NCBI GenBank assembly: GCA_051453625.1
Contig: JBOZIK010000001.1
Location: 132,050,035 to 132,114,034 of the forward strand
Length of the DNA: 64,000 nucleotides
Direction: 5' to 3'
Origin: Welwitschia mirabilis
Taxonomy: Eukaryota; Gnetophyta; Gnetopsida; Welwitschiales
Of the stretch, positions 34,230-44,217 are shown one piece after another. The notes beneath the pieces are model-generated. The model ran no database searches. It was not told the DNA's origin and worked only from the letters and a program-made list of their open reading frames with translations. Numbering within the stretch: the stretch's first letter is position 1; the number at the start of each line of letters is the position of its first letter. Both the position numbers and the translations under genes were made by a program.

Positions 34230-35480
34230 AAGAAATAGTAGTAAAGGCAAATACACTTATGAAAGATGTTTCCTTAATGAAGTAATTAAAGAAGGTTTAG
34301 TGAACTTTAATTCAAGAACTCAAGATGATAAAGAAAAATTTATTTCTTTAAATAAGAAAGATGATTATTTTTCATTTACCACTTCTTGTTTGCATACTCT
34401 AAAATCTTTGAAAATTTCTAAAAACCAACCAAGTTCTACTAGAAATCCTGCCTCTCCTCTTCTACCTAATCATCTTAATACTCTTACCTTTGTGGCATCC
34501 AACAAATCTTTACTTAAAATATCAAGATCCTCTAATTTAAATGTCACTTTAAAGGATATGTTAGCTAATAAAAATAGAGAACTTTAAAACCAATTTGACC
34601 TTTTTCCCCTTAAGATGATGTAGATTTAAAAAACTTAAATTCCTATCTTACCTTTTCTAATGAACCTAATGAAGACCCATTCCAACACAGCCAAGATTGA
34701 ACAATCCATTCTAACCTTAAGAAATGGAAAAAATAAAATTTTAGATAGAGCCTACATGATCATCTTGCCATTTACCTTGAAAGGAAAAGAGAAAAATTGG
34801 CTTAAAACCATTCCACATAAAAGTCTTAAGTCATGGATCCAATTATAAGAAGTCTATATCAAATGCTTCATAAATAAGATAGTCATGAGAATAAGAAAAA
34901 AAGAGAGAACTAATTTCCAATAATACCCTCATGAGAATTACTCCTCAACATATGAAATATTTTTTGATAACTATGTCATTCAACCCGGTGAATGAGTTTG
35001 CAAAAGAAAAACTTATTAATTATTTCTATAGTGGGTTAAATAGCCAAATCAAAAAAATGGTATATTTTTCATGTGGTCGAAATTTACTTAATTTAACCTT
35101 AGATGATGCTTGAAAATATTAGAAGACCTTGTAGAAAGGAGTTAAAATTAGATAAAATCTACATGTAAAGACACTGGAACTATAGGTGAAATGCTTAGAG
35201 ATTAAAAAAAGGTATAACATGAAAAAGAAAAACAAAAGATTAGCATCCTACTTAGTGATCTTGCTAGTACATTAGAGAGTTACATGAAAGTATTAACTAA
35301 TGCAAAATTACTAAATCAACTTAACCATTGTAAAAAATGTAATGAATACTCTTACTCCACTAAAGAATACCTAGCTTTATCAACTTATAAAAAGGCCATA
35401 TTCAATGAAGTTTATGCATTCAATCAAATCCCAAATGAATTTCGAGGAAAACAATAATATCCATAATAAAATAATGGATC
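34230..35480 (+). pseudogene. E2 gag, Athila-like
   Basis: The plus strand reads KYTYERCFLNEVIKEGLVNF near the start, parallel to the E1 gag start. An open segment (34300-34587) reads NFNSRTQDDKEKF. The core segment (34660-34848) has ILPFTLKGKEKNWLKTIPHK then SLKSWIQL, matching the LFPFSLxGxAKxWLxxLPxGSI..W pattern of Athila-type Gag. The next segment (34931-35113) has NEFAKEKLINYFYSGLNSQI, KKMVYFSCGRNLLNLTLDDA, matching the YEGL..........G......T...A region. A vestigial knuckle CKKCNEYSYSTKEY (about 35326) and NEVYAFNQIPNEF align with the E1 block. Frame changes separate the segments. Confidence 0.82.
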
Positions 35481-36180
35481 TTCAACATTTTTCAAACCCT
35501 TGTTTGACAACAAATATAGAAGCAATAGATTTCAGCCTAATTTTTCCAACTACAACAAAAATGATCCTTGTAGAGAAATAATGGAAGAACTAAAAAAAAA
35601 ACACAAGATACCACTAATTAAATCTTAAAAAGTTAGAATAAAAACCTAGACAAGTTTATTTCTATCCTTCGATAAAACATGCTAGGAAATCAGAGGCTAC
35701 AAGGGTCACTTTTCATCCAAATTATTTCAAACCCAAATGATGTGAAGAAAGATTAAAAAGTAGTTACTAAAAGTAGGCATAACACTATTACTCATGAAGA
35801 ACCTTCAACTTATTTCCACGAAGATAAGGAAGTACCTCAAGAAGATGATATTGAAATTCTTAATCAATCGAACTTTGCTCCTACTCTCAACTCTAAATCC
35901 AATAATAACAACCAACATCCAAAGAAGAAGACTAATCCATGAATGGATAGATTGAGAAAAAATACAACTTATGATGAGTATTTGAAAGCAATTATAAATG
36001 ATGTTACTATCAACCTATCCTAGACAACCCCAAGTACAAAAAAATTTGGAAGGACTTAGTAAGAAAAAACAAAAGAGAACAATCCCAAGTAAAGTGTTCA
36101 TTGCACAATCCCTTTTTAAGTTGGTTTCTTAAAAATGTCCTAAGTTTAAAGATCTAGGGGCAGCCACTATTTGTATTCTT
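35481..36180 (+). pseudogene. E2 gag C-terminus to protease linker
   Basis: This is a decayed, Asn- and Lys-rich coding relic between the gag zinc-finger remnant and protease. Short readable runs include FKPLFDNKYRSNRFQPNFSN and EEPSTYFHEDKEVPQEDDIE. No domain is recognised. It is in the right place for the variable C-terminal part of Gag. Confidence 0.5.
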
Positions 36181-36960
36181 TTGAAAGGAAATAAGAAAAT
36201 TAAAAAATCCTTAATAAACATAAGAGTAAGTGTAAACATTATAACTTTCCACATTTGTAGAAAGATTGGATTAGAAGAAAGGATTGAACCTACTAGAATA
36301 GTATTGGAATTGACTGATGCAATAATTAAAAAACCTATAAGTATAATAAAAAACTTAATGATTCAAATTAAGGAAGATTTATACCCTATATATATGGTTA
36401 TAATTAAGGTCAAGCATAATGGAAGATACCCTCTAATTTTAGAAAGAGCCTTTTATACAAAGTCCATTATGTCATTGATAGTCACATGGGGATTATGAAG
36501 TGTTATATAGACAATAAAAAGTTTAGTATTAGAGTATTTAATGATGTTAAAAAAGAGATGGGATATGAATTAGACATAAAAGAAATAGTTAGATCATTAA
36601 TGTTAGTGCAACATCATTCTTTAGATGAAAGACTCCTTTCATTACATGACTCAACCTTGTTTAAGGACAAAGAGGAATCTTATATTATTCTTAAATTGTT
36701 AAACTCCTCTAAAAATCCTTATAATCTTAATCAAAGTCTCTTAAACCACTCTTCTTATGATGATTCTCATGAGAATTTTGAATCCATCCTTAACCATAAT
36801 ATCCAGTATGTACGATCCATTAAAAATATTTTCCATCAAGATGGGTGTTTTACAATTATGAAGGCTGAAAATGATCTTCAACTCAAAGACTTACCCAATG
36901 GTTTAAAATACATTTTCTTAAATAACAATTCTAATAAACCATTGATCATTAGTTCTTAAC
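36181..36960 (+). pseudogene. E2 aspartic protease and start of pol
   Basis: The first open segment (36181-36498) reads VNIITFHICRKIGLEERIEP, TRIVLELTDAIIKKPISIIK and YPLILERAFYTKSI. It aligns with E1 protease and ends in the LGRPFL-like motif of Athila-type elements, where the triad Asp is no longer visible. An overlapping open segment (36486-36959, 157 codons, the longest in the window) continues with YIDNKKFSIRVFNDVKKEMG and ends LPNGLKYIFLNNNSNKPLII, the pre-RT element also seen in E1. A single frameshift joins the two. Confidence 0.78.
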
Positions 36961-37191
36961 TTTATCCTTCCTAAGAAAAAGCCTTAATTGAAATCTTACT
37001 TCAAAATTAGAAGATTTTTCTTGGACTCATAAAGATCTTAGTTCTATTCCTTTTCATATTGATTAATACAAAATTTACTTAGAGGATAATGCTAAACCTA
37101 TTAAGCAATCTCAAAGAAGAGTTAATCCTATCATTCAACTAGTAGTCAAGGACAAAATCATTGAACTTATGGACACAGATCATTCATGCTT
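36961..37191 (+). pseudogene. E2 remnant of the region before RT
   Basis: Short relics such as KIFLGLIKI and NLKEELIL, and then KSLNLWTQIIH, fit the sequence just upstream of RT. The RT itself does not follow: within about 20 bases of 37190 the sequence changes to the integrase tail. Confidence 0.5.
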
Positions 37192-37452
37192 CTGTATAAT
37201 ACTTGAGTACGTCTTATACATAACAAGTTGATCTTTAAATGGCTTGTTCCTTACCATGTGGAAAGGATACATTCCAATGGCTTTGTTGAGTTATCTAACC
37301 TTTAAACTTAAGAAATCTAAAAAGTAAATGGACAAAGGTTAAAACTTTATACATCTCCAAATCATCATTCTTTTACCTTAAACATGATAGAAGAAATTAA
37401 CTTGGAAGATCCTCTTTGCAAAAAGGAAGATCTCTACCTGGCCATCTACTAA
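37192..37452 (+). pseudogene. E2 integrase C-terminal tail fused by deletion
   Basis: Reading from ATAATACTTG the codons give NT, stop, VRLIHNKLIFKWLVPYHVER, IHSNGFVELSNL, then KVNGQRLKLY. This matches the integrase end of E1 (YNTRVHLLNNKLISKWLGPY) and the KVNGQRLK signature of Athila-type integrases. RT, RNase H and the integrase core are missing between protease and this tail, by comparison a loss of more than 2 kb relative to E1. The junction lies at about 37188-37195. Confidence 0.82.
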
Positions 37453-38930
37453 ATTCTTTCTTAGCCTTATTTCTTGATTTTGGTTATGATACTACTTTAT
37501 CATCTTTAACTTGAATTATGTTTAACTTTCATATGTGTTACCATGATTAAGAAATTATTTACTTTAGGTTTTCATGTGATAAAGATTAGATTCAATCAGT
37601 CTTAATATATTTTAATATCTATAATTAATCTCCTTAGCTATTTTATGGAAAACATCAATTATGTTAATCTAAAGCTTTTTTCAGCTATATACTTTATTAC
37701 TTCATCATTTCAATGATTAATTAATGCTTTACAAAATAGGAGCTTAAGTTAATAAAAAAGAATAAAAAAATGAAAAATAGGAGGAAAATATGAAAAAGAA
37801 AAAAAAGGGAAAAAAAGAAAAAGAAAAAGAAAAAGAAAAATGAATTACCCTATTACAATTATACCATGATGTACTATTACAAGTGTACCCAGGTAAACTT
37901 CCCCAATAGGGGCCTTTGATAGTATGATATAGTAGCTGTGGGAACTCTCCTAGAGGATTATTTGACCATGATATAGCTTTGGCTTGTAGGTCCTTATTTT
38001 CTTGGCAGTGGTTGTACTCCATTCATCATGATGAATGGTGTTATTTAACACCCCATTGAATAAAAACTCCATCATTTTGAGGCATAGAATTTATAAGCAT
38101 ATAAGTATATTGATCATTGGATGATATCTTATTAATGTACTATGTTTGTCACAGCTAAAGAAGGATTGAATTATAGTCTAAACATAACTTGATACTTTAA
38201 CAAGAATAACCATTAGATATTATCATCATCACTACCCTTTCTAATGGTACTTTATGGTGTTCTACATTGAATCATGCATTTATATATCAAGTATCTTTGT
38301 AAGTTTTACCGAGAAGTTTTTCTAAGTTTAATTTTAGGTAAAAAGTTAGTCTTCTTCATGTTCTATTTTGTCCATTTTTCTTTTTGTTTTATCTTAGTTT
38401 ATTAGTTTACCTTCTTAAATCATTTCTCTTACCTTTTACAAAATAATTCTTAGGACTTCGTCATTTTCTAGTCTACTTGTTACATTTTTCATCACTTGAT
38501 TATTATGCATAAAATCAAATTAACCTCTACTCCTTGACCATCCTTTAACATGATAGCATTGATGCTCTTATTTTCTTAACAATCTTTGTTTTTTATAACA
38601 TCTCTTACCACTTAGCCTTTCAATCATGAAATTTTACCCTAGTTTACCTTCTCTTTATGGTTTACAAAACTCAAGATGACTTACCTATTTAGTTTTGGGG
38701 GGTTAGACACATATCTTACATGATTTGTGAGTCAAAATTTTTCTCTAAATATATGTAATTATTTTGAACTAATGATTAATGATACACATTGATTTCACTT
38801 GTGATTTTTCATACGTTTGATGTATTTCACATGTTATACTCTTAATTCTAATGATATACATGTTTTGAGTTTCTTTTCATCAGTTGAATTGCAACTTGCT
38901 ATCCACTTACTTTATTAAGGATTGACAAAT
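37453..38930 (+). other. E2 post-integrase untranslated region
   Basis: This 1.5 kb lies between the integrase tail and the polypurine tract. No counterpart of the E1 extra ORF is seen. The minus-strand frame at 37744-38022 arises from the purine tract and is not a gene. The rest is AT-rich and featureless. Confidence 0.55.
37754..37841 (+). repeat. Purine-only tract / (AAAAAG)n microsatellite in E2
   Basis: Nearly 90 bases are almost all purine on the plus strand, ending in repeated GAAAAA units at 37811-37841. It lies 1.1 kb before the LTR-adjacent polypurine tract. Confidence 0.85.
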
Positions 38931-38945
38931 GCTAAGTGAGGGTTA
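38931..38945 (+). promoter_or_regulatory. E2 polypurine tract
   Basis: GCTAAGTGAGGGTTA stands directly before the 3' LTR. It matches GCTAAGTGGGGGCTA of E1 at 13 of 15 positions. Confidence 0.8.
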
Positions 38946-40051
38946 TGTTGCAAATCTAAATTAACATATTTAATACACTTGTAGAGTACATTTTTAGGTT
39001 CTATTGATAAGTTTTGCAGGGATTTATGCAAATTATACAAAGCTTCCATATAGTTTAAAATATGCAATAATTTCCAACATAAGAAGCTATTTTTACATGA
39101 TGATGGACCAAAACAATTTGATCAACATATTATGGTCATCCTCTCTATTGTGAGGATGACATAGAGAATAACAGTCAGCATAGTATGTTCATCAACTATG
39201 TTGTAGGGATGACAAATATGATAATATAATTGACACATGCTGAGCATCAGTTCACATATGGAGTGGTCATCCTCTATGTCATGGGTATGATACAATGGTC
39301 AAAATATATTGTAAATTTATTTAAATTGTTGTAAAAGAATGGATTTATCTTGCGCCTCTTCATTTCATAGCCCTTAGTAACCTTTAGCCTTTCATCCCAA
39401 CCTATAAATAGACCTTTTTAGATCCTATTCCAAATCATATTTTGTCATCTATATTCTTATGATAACTAGAGATCGTTGAGGCAAGGAGATCCGTCCTACT
39501 TATGAGAAGGACTATCTTGATGTTAGGTAGTGAATCTTTCATTGAGGAGTTTTTGTTATAAATGGATGTACTTAAATTTTATTAATAAAAATATTGATTG
39601 AATGGAAACTATTTTCAAATGCTTTATTGTTCTTCCTTATAGCTTATCTTGATTTTAGTTTAAGTGATATAAATTCATAACTAAAATAAATTATAAGGAC
39701 CAATCTAGTAACAGCAGATTAAAAATTTAGTAAATTCATTACTTTAGAATTGTATTCATTCTTCATTACATTGCATTTTATTTAATTTTATTGCATTGCA
39801 TTTCATCTTCATCTTTGCATTGTTTAAGTTGAATTCCTATAAATTAAATTCCAAAAATATATTATTATTCTCTTTTTGAAATCAATATTTCAAATTATCT
39901 TTTAGAATTATTCTCTTAGTGTATGACATTTGGGTTAATCCCACTATGCAAATGTGTATTATGTGAAATTAGATTATCAGTATTTAGGTATTGCAAATCA
40001 AATTTGATATTTAGAATATTCTAGTTAGAAGCATGAATGTCCATCGAAACA
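38946..40051 (+). repeat. E2 3' LTR
   Basis: It begins TGTTGCAAATC and ends CCATCGAAACA. It aligns with 32613-33716 over its full length with scattered substitutions. It is followed by the target duplication CAGAC and the resumed E3 frame. A TATA box lies at 39403-39411. Confidence 0.92.
39135..39160. other. Perfect 9-bp hairpin in E2 3' LTR
   Basis: Arms GTCATCCTC (39135-39143) and GAGGATGAC (39152-39160) pair perfectly around loop TCTATTGT. A second unit with the same left arm lies at 39266-39291 with a decayed right arm. Confidence 0.75.
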
Positions 40052-40056
40052 CAGAC
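40052..40056. repeat. Target-site duplication of E2, right copy (CAGAC)
   Basis: It pairs with TAGAC at 32608-32612. Removing E2 and one copy restores a continuous E3 reading frame. Confidence 0.8.
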
Positions 40057-40440
40057 CATCTATCAAGATTAGATTTTCCAAATGAAGATAAGCTAATAAA
40101 TGTAAGAAATGGATTCCTTAATAAGAATCTCCTAAAAGTTTAGACAAATCCTTCGTATGCAAACATAGATAATTTCATTGTTGTAAATTACCATCATACC
40201 TAAATTACTCTAAAAGAAAAAAATTATTAATAGAAATCAGAGATTACATATGAAATGTAAAAAAATCTATTTAAAAGTTAAAAACCATATCTTTATTAGC
40301 TTTATGGAGGAGTATTTACAAAAAAAATTTATAAAAGAAGCACATAAGGGAGAAGGTAAAGGAAATTATGTTTTTACAAAGGATGGGAATAAAAATTCTT
40401 AACATGGAATATTATTAGCCTACAATATTCAAATATTCAT
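40057..40440 (+). pseudogene. E3 linker and integrase N-terminal part, after E2
   Basis: The frame resumes with HLSRLDFPNEDKLINVRNGF, completing the VxDHLSRL linker started at 32594. It continues NPSYANIDNFIVVNYHH, matching PWYADIVNYLV of gypsy pol, then KPYLYxLYGGVFTKKIYKRS (the position of WDEPYLF......IRRC) and EAHKGEGKGNYVF, where the integrase zinc finger is expected. The Cys pair is not recognised, and beyond 40440 the similarity fades. The rest of E3 integrase and its 3' LTR were not found. Confidence 0.72.
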
Positions 40441-42100
40441 ATGCATTCTTTTTTTTACAATAAATGATAAAGTATCTTAAAAACTAAAGTAAGAAAATAG
40501 TAGAGAGTTAAAAATTAGCTTTAGAATCTATTTTTTCATGCTTAGTTATAATCATGTTGGTATGCAAAATTCTAAATATTGACATTTAGTAGTAAGACCA
40601 TTTTTATAATTCCAATCATAAGAGTGTTTTAAGTTGGTATAACCTTGATTATTCATAACAAACATATAATCATATAGATCATACATAGGGAAAGGGATTT
40701 AGAAAGTGGAAGGGACTTCTATTGATCCTTCACTCTGATATTCTTCATTTTCTTTAACTGTATTAGGCTATGTTGTCTAATATTTATAGTCTAGTTGCAT
40801 CTTAGATTATGGATTATCTCCTAGAATACTAGAAAAAATGTGTTGTCTATGCATTGGGATGATGCATGGATGCTATGCTCTTCATTACTCTCTATAAACA
40901 GGAGAAGTTTTTAGATTGACTTACTAGGGAGATCTTACTAGGACAGGATACTAGGATCAATTTGTTATCTGTATTGATACAAGAGCCAAATAAGGAACCT
41001 ATTATAAAGTATTTTTTTTAAAGGTAATAATGTAAGAAATTAGAAAGAAAAAAGGAATATCTATTTAGAACTCACATAGCATAACTACCAAGAAGTGGAT
41101 ATGAAGCTTATTTATCTTTTCAAAGTACCCTTCCAAGATGAAGTATTTCATTATGAGGAATACCTAAGCATCGAGTGGTAGGGAAATATCTTTCCTCCTA
41201 TAATTTCCACCTCTTTTCTTTAGATATTTTCTAATTAGGTACTTAAACTATGACATAATGGAGGCTTTTAGAGCTTTTCTCTTTAGTTCTGTGCCATAAG
41301 ATCTTATTTTAATAACCTCACTAATAGATGAAATACCCACATAAATTATAGTATTATCTATATTAATAGATTTATCCTTCTAGTTTTTGAAATAAAATTA
41401 AGACATATGAGGTTCATCCTACTACTTAAAACACTTACTAGTTCCAATTATAATTGATTAAGTCATCATGCTTGATTAGATTTATATGGAGTTCATTTTT
41501 CATATTATTTGGCACATTAACTGAGTGTTCTATGGAAATGCTCCATTCTACTTGATTGGGTGCACTAGAAATCTTATTGTACAAAATGGTAGCATGCTAC
41601 TCTTATTATAACCTTGGAATTTAAGAACTTCTACAATCTATGTAAGGATTTTAAAATGAAGCATGATGAGGAAGAAAAATTCCTTTTGGAAAATAGTTTT
41701 ACATCTATGTTTCTAAAGTACTTAAGAACTAATAATTATCTTATATTCATTTTTATAGCTATTAAAGCTATTAAGATCAAACCTGATAGGTGTGAACTTG
41801 TAAAAGAGACTAGAGATTTTAAGTTAAAGAGTAGTATGCAAAGAGATGAAGTTAAGTTTATTATCCTCATGACATAATAGATAATCTTGAATAATTTTGA
41901 AATTATTGTGCATGAGATTGTTTAAAGCAAAGAGGCAATGTTTTATCATGTATAATAAAAAACTTTAATTTTTGCAAGAATTTTAAGCTTCCAAACTTCT
42001 AACCGCTTACTACTAAATTTAAATAAATTATGTTATATTTTTCTACACTTATTTTCTTGTTTTAAATAGTTAGCTCTTAATCATGATTATTATCCTTTAG
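40441..42100. other. Unclassified AT-rich sequence
   Basis: No family assignment is possible. The 87-codon plus-strand frame at 41614-41877 (MEFKNFYNLCKDFKMKHDEE) has no motif I recognise and lies among stops; it is not called a gene. The region may hold decayed E3 integrase on the left and the LINE3 3' end on the right. Confidence 0.4.
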
Positions 42101-43400
42101 TAATTAAGGCCAAACACTCTAGTATATCTCTGCATATGCTTCTAAAAAAGAAAGAAATTCTATTTTTCTAAATAATATTCTTTAAATAAGCTAATCTAAG
42201 GGATGTTATCATATATATAAAGGTGGTAGTAACATTTATTGAGAAGGTAATGACTAATGTCCTTGATTTTTCTAATCCTAAGACATCTTTCTTTTTTAGC
42301 ATAGTAATTTTGTTAAAGTTTTTGAGATAAATATATTTGTGGAATCCTCCCCAATTAAATGAAATCTTAAATAATACTATCAATAATGCTTATAGCTTGT
42401 TGTATATTAGTAACAACTAGTAGGATATATTATCATGATTAATAAATAAGATTTTGTTAGAATAAGAATACCAACACTTGATTAGAATTTATCATATCAT
42501 CTCAGTAGTTGTCCTACAATTTTCCTTATGATGCGATTTCATATGTTGATAAATAGTTACTCAAAATCAAGAAAAGGATTAAGGTAAGAATCCAAAAGGG
42601 AAGCTAATAAGCATTGAAGAATCTAGTGAATATAATTTCTCTTTAATCTAGAGTATGTGATAGAAATAGTTTGGAGTTATTCCAATTAATAGCTGATCTT
42701 AAAAAATCTCAAAAGTCTTTTAAAAGTTAAAAGAATTTGTGGGCATAGGGACACTTGAATCTATAAATAGTAGCATATCATCTATAAATTGAAGGATCAG
42801 ATATGAAATAGCCAATTCTATGGGACTTATTTTATGATGTAGAATCAATCTTATCAAGGAATCCATAATTAAAATAAACAATGATCAAGAAATAGGATTT
42901 TCTTAATGTAGAACACTATAGCTATTAAAATACCCATACATTTCTTCATCAATCATGATCAAAAGTTAAATGTTAAAATGTAGAAATATATCTATTTTCT
43001 TAGTAGTGCAAGAAAACTTTGTTATTGCAAAATGTAATTGACACTTTTCCACTACACTGTATTGAATGATTTTACTATATCAAACTTAAAAAATATTATC
43101 AGCTTAAATTTTTTATGGTGTATATGAATAATTTCATTAGCTATAATGATATTATCATGGATTAGACATCCCGAGGTAAATCTTGATTAGGAGAAAAAAA
43201 TCAAATTAATGAGTAAAGATTTAAGATGATAAGATATTATTTTGAAATATATTTTGTAGCAAAATTTCATATATTAATTGGGTTAGAGTGGAAAGGACTA
43301 TTAGCATCTTCTAATTTTGGAACTAGAGTAACTAGAGTGAAATTGAAAGGATGATAGAAGGTACCCCTATTAAACGTTTATTACATCACTGCATAAGGAT
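42101..43400 (-). pseudogene. LINE3: L1-type LINE, RT and post-RT region, minus strand
   Basis: The minus strand reads TLVPKLEDANSP (about 43300), NPINI, NFATKYISK, NHSIQCSGKVSI, then AISYLILQFIDDMLLF with catalytic FIDD at 42777-42788. A 71-codon open segment follows (42168-42383): FKISFNWGGFHKYIYLKNFN, KITMLKKKDVLGLEKSRT. This fits the FxWGG......I.WxxxxxxKxxGGLGI block after RT in plant L1 elements, with GGLGI changed. The order and spacing support a LINE. The 5' part beyond 43400 and the 3' zf-RVT part are not recognised. Stops are numerous. Confidence 0.78.
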
Positions 43401-44217
43401 CTTATTTGATGATACTCTAGTACTTCTAGAAAACATTTGTAGTAAATTAATTAGGGCTTAAAGCATGTTTCCTTTGCCTAGAGTGAAGTAATTTCTATAT
43501 TTTATTATTAGGAACCTTCTAGTTAATGAAGAAATACCAATCATTAAAAATGGCCAACCCCACTAAAGAAGCTTTAAGAACAACATCTTTTTTTTTTAAT
43601 AATTCTATAAATAATGGATAAATTCAACTATGATCTCAAAGTCAATTTTTTAGTGTCTTATGAACATGATCTAGCAAATACTATTTTATTATATATGTCT
43701 ATTTACTATGTTGGTAAAAACCTAGTTTTAGTAATTCCACTAATCAAATGTTATGTGTTTAATGTATAGATAGGAAAAATTGGAGAACATTAAATTGTAA
43801 ATAGGATTAAGCTAGTCAAACCTCAAAGTTTAAAGTATACAAAAGAGTTAGCTCAAAATTCATAAAGGACATATACAATTTACTAAAGACATTTGCTTAT
43901 ATGAAGATGTTAATGGTTAAGATGTCTACTATGTTAAAGATGTCTAGACTGAATTGGACTTCATCAGAGGGAAAGATGTCTATCATGTTAAAGATGTCTA
44001 TACTAAACTAAAAAGTTCAAACACATGAAAGAGGTCTACCAAATTAAATACTTCTACACTATTTTAGCTACTGAAAGAAATATATAGAATTCAAGACATC
44101 TATTCTAAACTAAAAGAGGCAACAAAGACAAATTGTACTATGATGAATTATCTACATTCTAGGGAATTAGGCAAGTTTTACACAATGAATTCATAATCTC
44201 TAAGGATCAAAGATAAA
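43401..44217. other. Unclassified sequence before LTR A, with a short repeat
   Basis: The first 300 bases may be upstream LINE3 ORF2. At 43919-44001 a motif like AAGATGTCTACTATGTTAA recurs four times in direct orientation at irregular spacing. The five bases ATAAA (44213-44217) directly before LTR A are a candidate target duplication, but the partner lies outside what can be matched. Confidence 0.4.

Larger units (their letters stand above)
32613..40051 (+). mobile_element. E2: complete but deleted Ty3/gypsy element, Athila-like, plus strand
   Basis: This 7.4-kb element has LTRs at 32613-33716 and 38946-40051, a tRNA-Asp-type primer site, gag, protease, a short integrase tail, a polypurine tract and a 5-bp target duplication. 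RT, RNase H and most of integrase are absent, removed by an internal deletion near 37190. The termini, primer site, polypurine tract, gag N-terminus, protease and integrase tail resemble those of E1 on the other strand, so the two belong to one family or closely related ones. E2 could only have moved with proteins supplied in trans, unless the deletion came after insertion. It lies inside the pol gene of E3. Confidence 0.9.

Noticed and set aside
37744-38022. Minus-strand frame ending in Phe/Ser-rich, membrane-like sequence
   Set aside because: Its apparent hydrophobic tail is the complement of the (AAAAAG)n purine tract in E2.
41614-41877. 87-codon plus-strand open frame (MEFKNFYNLCKDFKMKHDEE)
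   Set aside because: No known motif, no neighbouring gene structure, and it is surrounded by decayed repeat; kept as unclassified rather than called a gene.
43919-44001. CRISPR-like array
   Set aside because: Units are short, spacing is irregular and the context is a plant retroelement region.
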